A stretch of 64,000 nucleotides of DNA, taken from Palsa-504 sp963806335 (lineage in GTDB: Bacteria; Actinomycetota; Actinomycetes; Streptosporangiales; Streptosporangiaceae). Below are positions 58,822 through 64,000 of this stretch, piece by piece. The stretch spans positions 1-64,000 of the forward strand of contig CAWDXO010000015.1 in the NCBI GenBank assembly GCA_963806335.1, read 5' to 3'. The position numbers were made by a program, and so were the translations under genes. The notes beneath the pieces were generated by a model. The model saw nothing but the letters and a program-made list of their open reading frames with translations, ran no database searches and was not told the DNA's origin. Position 1 is the stretch's first letter. Each line of letters opens with the position of its first letter.

Positions 58822-59988
58822 ATGCGATACCCGCTGATGGCCACCTATCTCGGCGTCCCCTACCACGCCGGCCTCGGGCCCGACGGCCCTGAGGTGACAT
58901 TGTTCTCCCCGGGCCCGCCGCCAGAAGAGCTCGGCTTCCAGGCCGCGGCCGGGCACTGGCGCAAGCGGGTCGTCGTGAGCGACCTCCAGGCGTTGTGGCG
59001 GTCCCGGCTCGTCGGTGAGTACGGGGGCGAGCCCTGCCTGGTCCTGGAGGACCTCGGCGACCGGCTGCACATCGTCTTCCTGGGCCGGGACGCGGTAAGG
59101 GCCAGGCAGCTCGGCTACTGGGAGATCGACCGTCAGGTCTTCGAGGTCGTGGTCGCACGCGACGAGGTGGCCAGTCTGACCGAGGAACGGGTGGAGTTCC
59201 CGCTGAGCGCGGCCACGTTCCCGTCGTCAAGCTCCGCCGCCAGGGCCGGCGCGGATCCGCTGTCGGGCGCGGATCCGCTGTCGGGCGTGTTCCGGCCGGC
59301 CAATGCGTCCCCGCCACGCAGCACCGAGCCCGAACCCGACACCCTGATCCACACGCGGCTGGAGCCGCAGGGGCAAGTTGCGGCGCGCACGGCTACCGAG
59401 CCCCGGGGACCAAGGACCCGGATGGAGCCCGCGGGAGGGCGGCCCGCGGCTGCGGCCCCGGCTCCGGCTCCGGATCATGGGCCTCGGACCCCGCACCGGA
59501 TGGCCGCGTGGCATGGTTCACCGGCGCCCGAACCGTGGTTCGAGCCCTGGCCAGCGGGTGAGCCGCGTCCTGAGCCCTGGACTGATAACGTTTCCGCGGG
59601 CGAGAGCGAACCTCGCGCCGGAGCAGAGGCGGCTCCGTCTCCTGGGCGGCGCACCGCACGCAAGGACCGGGTTTCGCCTCAGTCGGTTTTCGCCGAACTT
59701 CTGTACCTAGCCGGCATTCCGAACGTCGCGTACGCGATCGATGAGGAGGTGCCGGGTGCCATGTGCGTAGTCAAGGCGGACGGCGGCTTCGAGGTGTTCA
59801 GCTGTACCGAGGACGCGCGGCTCGAGGTGCATTTTTTCGAGGAAGAAGAGGCAGCCTACTTCTACCTGTTCGGGGTCCTCGCCGCGGAGGCAGTACGCAG
59901 TGGGCGTCTCGGCCCTACCAGGTCAAACGGGTACGCCAACGGGTCCCATGGGCCGACGGCGACCACGCGCGGCGGGCAGGCCAGGTAA
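58822..59988 (+). CDS. Hypothetical protein with two conserved-looking ends and a Pro/Glu linker
   Basis: I do not recognise a named family. The N-terminal ~130 residues (MRYPLMATYLGVPYHAGLGPDG, ELGFQAAAGHWRKRVVVSDLQALWRSRLVGEYGGEPCLVLEDLGDRLHIVFLG) look globular. A linker of about 150 residues rich in Pro, Glu and Ala follows (with a duplicated GADPLS). The C-terminal ~100 residues are globular again (SVFAELLYLAGIPNVAYAIDEEVPGAMCVVKADGGFEVFSC, FFEEEEAAYFYLFGVLAAEAV), the latter resembling a small alpha/beta immunity- or sensor-like domain. It starts three bases after the frame-corrected stop of the gene before it, so the two form a unit, and it ends before a strong hairpin. Confidence 0.65.
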   Translation: MRYPLMATYLGVPYHAGLGPDGPEVTLFSPGPPPEELGFQAAAGHWRKRVVVSDLQALWRSRLVGEYGGEPCLVLEDLGDRLHIVFLGRDAVRARQLGYWEIDRQVFEVVVARDEVASLTEERVEFPLSAATFPSSSSAARAGADPLSGADPLSGVFRPANASPPRSTEPEPDTLIHTRLEPQGQVAARTATEPRGPRTRMEPAGGRPAAAAPAPAPDHGPRTPHRMAAWHGSPAPEPWFEPWPAGEPRPEPWTDNVSAGESEPRAGAEAAPSPGRRTARKDRVSPQSVFAELLYLAGIPNVAYAIDEEVPGAMCVVKADGGFEVFSCTEDARLEVHFFEEEEAAYFYLFGVLAAEAVRSGRLGPTRSNGYANGSHGPTATTRGGQAR

Positions 59989-60056
59989 GACGTTTCGAAA
60001 GGCTTACGGCGCAGGAAGTTACCCAAATCCTCAGCTGGTCCGGCTATCGTTAATTA

Positions 60057-60102
60057 GCCGACGGGGCTGACGGTCCCCCGCTCCCCAAGCAGCCCCGTCG
60101 GC
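60057..60102 (+). terminator. Rho-independent-type hairpin
   Basis: GCCGACGGGGCT (60057-60068) and AGCCCCGTCGGC (60091-60102) are exact 12-bp arms with a 22-base loop, about 70 bp after the stop of the hypothetical pair. Probable terminator of that unit; no T-run follows. Confidence 0.6.
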
Positions 60103-60139
60103 CTCCCAAATCGTAAGTCGGCAAATGAGCTTGACGTAT

Positions 60140-60166
60140 CACAAATTGACTTCTTTGTCATTTGTG
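60140..60166. promoter_or_regulatory. AT-rich palindromic operator candidate
   Basis: CACAAATTGAC (60140-60150) and GTCATTTGTG (60157-60166) are inverted repeats with one bulged T, in an AT-rich island (about 60110-60190) that stands out in this GC-rich DNA. Located about 107 bp upstream of the DUF2877 gene start. Likely transcription factor site; the factor is unknown. Confidence 0.5.
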
Positions 60167-60272
60167 CTCAAACCGTCACTTATTCCACTTCAGCCCCGAT
60201 AGTCCGGGCCGATCGGCCGGCAGGCCAGACAGCCCTCCCTACCGGGCCGCGGAACGCCAGTACTGTGGCGAC

Positions 60273-61193
60273 GTGACTCGTTCACCCGGTCCGCGAACCC
60301 GAGCGGACACGCCAGGGCCTGGCGGGGTCGCGTCGGATGGGAGCGCTGAGCAGGCGCCGGCGACCGCCGGGGTGGCCAGCCTGGCGGCTCGCGATCTGCT
60401 GCGCGGCCCCCGTCGGCCTGGCAGGGTGCTGGCGGTCCTGCCACAGGCCATCTACCTGGAATTCGCCGATGCCGTGCCCGAGCCGCGGGTGATCGCGATC
60501 TCTCCGCCGGACGCCATCAGGCTCCCGAACGCGATCATGACCGGCCTATGGGAGACGCGCCCCTCGGTCAGCTCCGCGCAGTGCTGGGCGGGCGGGGACA
60601 GGGTGATGGCATGCGGACTGGATATCAGGATCGTCCGCTGGTGGGATCCGTCACCGGTGTTCAGCCCGTTGTCCCGGGCCAGGCTTGATCATGGCTACGG
60701 CGTCCTGGCCAGGCTCTGCGCGGCAGCCGAACAGGCACCGGGGCTGGCGGGCCACCCGGGGCCGGCCCAGCTGGCGGCCTCCTGCGCGAACGGTGACCTG
60801 GCGGGCGCCGTCGAGGCGGCCGAACAGCTGGTAGGCCTGGGACCAGGCCTGATGCCGAGCGGCGACAGCATGGTCAGCGGCGTCCTGCTCGCGCTCAGGC
60901 TTCTCGGCGGCGCCATTTCGGGCGGGACGCGAGCGGTATGGCTCGCGAACTGGCTTAGCGCGTCGGTGACCTGCCACGCAGCGCAGCGGACGACGACCCT
61001 GGCGGCGTCCCTCTTGCACTGCGCCGCCAACGGCCAGGCAGCGGCTGAGGTGTCCACGGTGCTGCTGGGGATGGCAGGCCTGGAGCCGCTCGAGCCCGCG
61101 GCCGCCAAGCTGCTCGCGGCGGTCCAGGGAGCGGATCTCGCCTGGGGTCTGGTGGCCGGCTGCCGCGCCGCGCTGCTGCTGTCCGTATCCTGA
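60273..61193 (+). CDS. DUF2877 domain-containing protein
   Basis: 306 residues from GTG 60273, preceded at six bases by TACTGT and without a ribosome binding site, so it may be leaderless; the frame is open to 60162. The DUF2877 signature is LVGLGPGLMPSGDSMVSGVLLALRLLG at about residues 184-210 (family consensus GLGPGLTPSGDD), with conserved TLAASLLHCAANGQ-type sequence following. Family members are associated with carboxylase-related and purine/allantoin utilisation loci in some bacteria, but the function is not known. The Asp of SGDD is replaced here (SGDS). Confidence 0.75.
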   Translation: MTRSPGPRTRADTPGPGGVASDGSAEQAPATAGVASLAARDLLRGPRRPGRVLAVLPQAIYLEFADAVPEPRVIAISPPDAIRLPNAIMTGLWETRPSVSSAQCWAGGDRVMACGLDIRIVRWWDPSPVFSPLSRARLDHGYGVLARLCAAAEQAPGLAGHPGPAQLAASCANGDLAGAVEAAEQLVGLGPGLMPSGDSMVSGVLLALRLLGGAISGGTRAVWLANWLSASVTCHAAQRTTTLAASLLHCAANGQAAAEVSTVLLGMAGLEPLEPAAAKLLAAVQGADLAWGLVAGCRAALLLSVS

Positions 61194-61197
61194 CCAT

Positions 61198-62121
61198 GTG
61201 ATCATTCCGCTGACCGGGTTGCAGTACGAGATCGAAGCCGGCGACTACCACGCCACGGCGACCGAGCTAGGCGCGGGCCTTCGGGAGCTGGCCTTCCGCG
61301 GACGGCCGCTGATCGCGGGCTACCAGGCCGACGAACTGCCGCCCGCGGGTGCGGGCCAGCTGCTCACGCCCTGGCCGAACCGGATCGACGGCGGACGCTA
61401 CGTCTTCGACGGGACCGAACAGCACCTGGCCCTGACCGAACCCGCCCACGGGAACGCGATCCACGGCCTGACCCGCTGGATACCGTGGACCGTCGTCGGG
61501 CGCGACGCCAGCACCGTCGTATTGCGCAGTGCCGCCCACGGCCAGCAGGGGTATCCGTTCTGCCTGGAAATCGAGGCCGAGTATCGCCTTGACGCTGACG
61601 AGGGACTGCGCGTCGCCATCACCGCGCGCAACCGCGGCAGCCGGGCGGCGCCCTACGGCACCGGCTCGCATCCCTACCTGACCGTCGGGACGCCCTCGGT
61701 CGATGACTGGAGGCTGACCCTTTCCGCGGAGTTCTGGCTGCCGACGGACGACCGGGGCATCCCGTCCGGACCTTCGAAAGCCGTCGAGGGCACACCGTAC
61801 GACTTCCGCCAGCCGCGCACGATCGGCGCCACCCAGCTTGATCACGCGCTGACCGGGCTGAGCCGGGACGGCGACGGCCGTGCCTGGGCGCACCTGGCCG
61901 CGGACGGCGGCTCCGGGGCGCGGGTGAGCCTGTGGGCCGACCAGGGTTACCGATGGCTGCAGGTTTTCACCGGCGACCCGCTCGGGCCGGACCGCCGCCG
62001 CAAGGCGGTCGCCATCGAGCCCATGACCTGCCCGCCGAACGCCTTCGTGACCACCGACGACCTGCTCGTCCTGGAACCCGGCGAAACCGTCACCCACACC
62101 TGGGGCATCCAGGCGGCGTGA
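61198..62121 (+). CDS. Aldose 1-epimerase family protein
   Basis: 307 residues of the galactose mutarotase fold: LTPWPNRIDGGRYVFDG at about residues 57-73, GNAIHGL with a catalytic His at about 89, GTGSHPYLTVG with the second His at about 161, and AIEPMTCPPNAFVTTDDL with the general-base Glu at about 275. These match GalM-like enzymes that interconvert alpha and beta anomers. GTG start at 61198, with TATCCT six bases upstream, suggests leaderless transcription. Just four bases follow the stop of the DUF2877 gene. Substrate is unknown. Confidence 0.88.
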   Translation: MIIPLTGLQYEIEAGDYHATATELGAGLRELAFRGRPLIAGYQADELPPAGAGQLLTPWPNRIDGGRYVFDGTEQHLALTEPAHGNAIHGLTRWIPWTVVGRDASTVVLRSAAHGQQGYPFCLEIEAEYRLDADEGLRVAITARNRGSRAAPYGTGSHPYLTVGTPSVDDWRLTLSAEFWLPTDDRGIPSGPSKAVEGTPYDFRQPRTIGATQLDHALTGLSRDGDGRAWAHLAADGGSGARVSLWADQGYRWLQVFTGDPLGPDRRRKAVAIEPMTCPPNAFVTTDDLLVLEPGETVTHTWGIQAA

Positions 62122-62131
62122 GCGTGGCTCG

Positions 62132-62770
62132 CTAGGCCCCTGCTAGCGGGGATCCTGATCCGCGATCACGACTGGTGACCCGGGCCAGGTCGGCGGCTGT
62201 GTCGATATCATCCGGGCTGCCAGTGTCGCCGCACTCGACGAGCGTGACAAGATCCGGCCGCGCGCGCAGGAACGCCCGCGCGCCCTGGTCGCCGGCGGCC
62301 GTCTCGATCACCTCGGGCCAGTGTTCCCGGGCGAGCAAGACCGGATTGCGGGGCTTGCCCTGGTACGCGGCGACGGCGACGCTGGCTCCGCCGCGGTACG
62401 CCGCGATCAGCCGCGCGACCGCGGCCGCGCCCACCAGCGGCTGGTCGGTCAGCGCGACCACCACGGCGCCCACGTCGGCGTCGACGTCAGGGGCCGCGAT
62501 CGGCACCGGCGCGGCGAGGGCGCGCAGGGCGGCGCGGAGCGAGGAGCCCATGCCGGTACGCCAGTGTTCGTTGTAGATCGTGCGTATCCCGCTAAACTCG
62601 ACCGGGACCGCGCCGGTGACGACCAGGATCGGGTTCGTCCCGCCGGCCCGCAGCAGGTTAACTCCGCGCTCCGCGAGGGTCTGCCCGCCGAGCTCGACCA
62701 GGGCCTTGGGCTGGCCCAACCGCGAGCCCTCGCCGGCGGCCAGCAGTACCCCCGCAACTCTCGCTTTCAC
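62132..62770 (-). CDS. MobA/MocA-like nucleotidyltransferase
   Basis: 212 residues from GTG 62770 (KARVAGVLLAAGEGSRLGQPKALVELGG); the frame runs on to 63604 antisense to the methyltransferase, but that part is not coding. The nucleotide-binding LLAAGEGSRLGQPKAL at about residues 8-23, GMGSSLRAALRAL and VVVALTDQPLV at about 98-108 resemble molybdenum cofactor cytidylyltransferase MocA. A neighbouring XdhC gene on the same strand supports a role in molybdenum hydroxylase maturation. Other nucleotidyltransferases of this fold are possible. Confidence 0.85.
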   Translation of the reverse strand: MKARVAGVLLAAGEGSRLGQPKALVELGGQTLAERGVNLLRAGGTNPILVVTGAVPVEFSGIRTIYNEHWRTGMGSSLRAALRALAAPVPIAAPDVDADVGAVVVALTDQPLVGAAAVARLIAAYRGGASVAVAAYQGKPRNPVLLAREHWPEVIETAAGDQGARAFLRARPDLVTLVECGDTGSPDDIDTAADLARVTSRDRGSGSPLAGA

Positions 62771-62830
62771 GGCCCCTAAGCGTACGCGCCCGTCCTGGTA
62801 GCATCCATCCGGAACAGGAGTGATGAGGTA

Positions 62831-63637
62831 TTGACCGGACATAACCTGACGCCGGACGGCATTGACACCAAGACGCCGAACGTCGCCAGGATCTATGACT
62901 ACCTGCTCGGCGGCAAGGACAATTTCGCCGCTGACCGCAAGGCGGCCAAGCGGCTGATCGAGGCGATCCCCGACGTCGCGGCGATAGCACGCGATAACCG
63001 CTCGTTTGTCGGGCGGGTGGTCCGGTACCTCGCTACTGAGGGCGGCATCCGGCAGTTTCTCGACCTTGGCAGCGGCCTGCCGACCCAGGCTAACGTGCAC
63101 GAGCTGGGCGAGGGCGTGACGACGGGCGTACACGTGGTCTACGTCGACAACGACCCGGTGGTGGCCTCCCACGGCCGGGCGCTGCTGGCCAGCGGCGGGC
63201 AGGCCGCCATGGTACTCGGTGACTTGCGCGATCCGGCCGGCCTCCTGGAACACCCCGAGGTGACCAGGCTGCTCGACCTGTCCCGGCCGGTAGGCCTGCT
63301 GTGCACGAGCACCTTGCATTTCATCGACGACGAAGCGGAACCGCACAAGATCATCGCTGCGTACCGCGACCGCCTCCGAGCTGGTAGCTACCTGGCCATC
63401 AGCCACGGCACCCGGGAGGAAGACCCCGAGGGAGAGGGCGTCAAAGCCGAGGACGTCTACCGCCGGGCATCGGCTCAGCTGCACGTCCGATCGCTGCCCG
63501 ACGTACGGCGATTCTTCGACGGCTTCGAGCTCGTCGAACCGGGGCTCACCTGGATCGCCGAATGGCGGCCCGAGCCGGCGACCGCCCCCACCGGCCGGGT
63601 GCATTCCCTGCGCGGCGGCGTCGGCCGCAAACCCTAG
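62831..63637 (+). CDS. SAV2177-type (DUF574) SAM-dependent methyltransferase
   Basis: 268 residues from TTG 62831 (GATGAGG upstream). Actinobacterial signature: DTKTPNVARIYDYLLGGKDNFAADRKAA at about residues 12-39, SAM-binding IRQFLDLGSGLPTQANVHELG at about 73-93, VYVDNDPVVASHGRALLA and CTSTLHFIDD. These genes are numerous in actinomycetes and their substrates are mostly unknown. The stop TAG shares four bases, CTAG, with the stop of the convergent XdhC gene (63634-63637). Confidence 0.87.
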   Translation: MTGHNLTPDGIDTKTPNVARIYDYLLGGKDNFAADRKAAKRLIEAIPDVAAIARDNRSFVGRVVRYLATEGGIRQFLDLGSGLPTQANVHELGEGVTTGVHVVYVDNDPVVASHGRALLASGGQAAMVLGDLRDPAGLLEHPEVTRLLDLSRPVGLLCTSTLHFIDDEAEPHKIIAAYRDRLRAGSYLAISHGTREEDPEGEGVKAEDVYRRASAQLHVRSLPDVRRFFDGFELVEPGLTWIAEWRPEPATAPTGRVHSLRGGVGRKP

Positions 63638-64000
63638 CCGACGAACTGGTGGTGGATACGGCCATCGGTGGCGGTCAGCGGCTGGCCGGTGCCACCCCAG
63701 CGGAGCTGGATCAGCTCAGCGGCGATGGATACCGCCGTCTCCTCGGGCGTCCTGGCCCCGAGGTCGAGCCCGATCGGCGAGCGCAGCCGGTCCAGTTCGT
63801 CGGCGGTCAGGCCCGCTTCCCGCAGCCGGGCCAGCCGGTCCTCGTGGGTCCGCCTGCTGCCCATCGCGCCGATATACCCGGCCGGCGTGCGGAGTGCCAC
63901 CTCAAGCAGCGGCACGTCGAACTTCGGGTCGTGGGTGAGCACGCAGATGACTGTCCTGGCGTCCACGTCCGTCGCGGCCAGGAACCGGTGCGGCCAGTCG
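63634..64000 (-). CDS. XdhC family protein, 3' part, cut by the window edge
   Basis: 122 visible codons of the C-terminal part. RTVICVLTHDPKFDVPLLEVALRTPAGYIGAMGSRRTHEDRLARLREAGL and SPIGLDLGARTPEETAVSIAAELIQLRWG are the signature of XdhC/CoxI Rossmann-like C-terminal domains, which insert molybdenum cofactor into xanthine dehydrogenase or CO dehydrogenase-type enzymes. The N-terminal part lies beyond the window. Together with the MocA-like gene nearby it suggests a molybdenum hydroxylase operon to the right. Confidence 0.9.
   Translation of the reverse strand, partial: DWPHRFLAATDVDARTVICVLTHDPKFDVPLLEVALRTPAGYIGAMGSRRTHEDRLARLREAGLTADELDRLRSPIGLDLGARTPEETAVSIAAELIQLRWGGTGQPLTATDGRIHHQFVG

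Noticed and set aside
62771..63604. Long N-terminal extension of the MocA-like protein
   Set aside because: The frame is open, but it lies antisense to the SAV2177-type methyltransferase with its full signature, and the MocA family begins at the GTG 62770.

Overview
The window is high-GC DNA with tightly packed, often start/stop-overlapping genes. Wag31/DivIVA, SepF, DUF3040, SAV2177-type (DUF574) methyltransferase, mycothiol-dependent-isomerase and F420-oxidoreductase-like genes point to an actinobacterium. The MurE-like C-terminal part carries the DNPR motif of meso-diaminopimelate-adding enzymes. I cannot place it below class level with confidence; gene order resembles Streptomyces and other sporulating actinomycetes.

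Layout. (1) 0.3-16 kb and 28.8-37 kb, minus strand: the division and cell wall (dcw) cluster, read right to left as mraZ-rsmH-ftsL-ftsI-murE-murF-mraY // ftsW-murG-murC-ftsQ-ftsZ-yggS-sepF-yggT-wag31, then a membrane protein with a long Pro/Ala linker, ileS on the opposite strand, a DksA/TraR-like zinc protein, lspA and rluD. (2) 17.9-28.8 kb: an accessory block of about 11 kb sits exactly where murD would be expected. It holds a LmbE deacetylase / MpaB-type oxygenase / ABC1 kinase operon, a secreted alpha/beta hydrolase, a gentisate 1,2-dioxygenase preceded by the remains of an AMP ligase, a broken MarR regulator, a tandem pair of RHH-like paralogues and a GNAT acetyltransferase. (3) 37.0-42.4 kb: a divergent moxR-DUF58-transglutaminase operon shares an intergenic region with mraZ. 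That region carries two arrays of MraZ-type GTGG(A/G)G boxes, one facing each operon. (4) 42.4-46 kb: DUF3040 protein, dinB, a methyltransferase and a membrane protein. (5) 46.2-58 kb, minus strand: nusB-efp-pepQ and aroK2-aroQ-aroB-aroK-aroC. Between the two halves lie an LLM oxidoreductase and a pair of envelope glycosyltransferases. Two complete shikimate kinases are present. (6) 58.2-64 kb: a dispersed repeat, two unrecognised proteins, a DUF2877 protein, an aldose-1-epimerase-like protein, a MocA-like nucleotidyltransferase, a SAV2177-type methyltransferase and the 3' end of an XdhC gene.

Reading-frame integrity is the most striking feature. The conserved C-terminal peptide of FtsZ, the C-terminal third of MurE, the second half of a GT39-type glycosyltransferase and the tail of a hypothetical protein (58.7 kb) all lie in a different frame from their N-terminal parts. 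The ABC1 kinase frame also runs about 700 bp antisense through its neighbour. Single-base indels are the simplest explanation. Since ftsZ and murE are normally indispensable or nearly so, residual sequencing or assembly errors are more likely than true pseudogenes. The AMP-ligase and MarR remnants look genuinely decayed.

Functionally the window is mainly envelope biogenesis: the peptidoglycan lipid-stage pathway, the divisome and polar growth, with the moxR-DUF58-transglutaminase operon beside it. The rest is aromatic amino acid precursor synthesis and translation factors. The most interesting leads are the two-sided MraZ box array, the interrupted dcw cluster without murD, the relic of a salicylate-to-gentisate route, and the palindromic or dispersed repeats.
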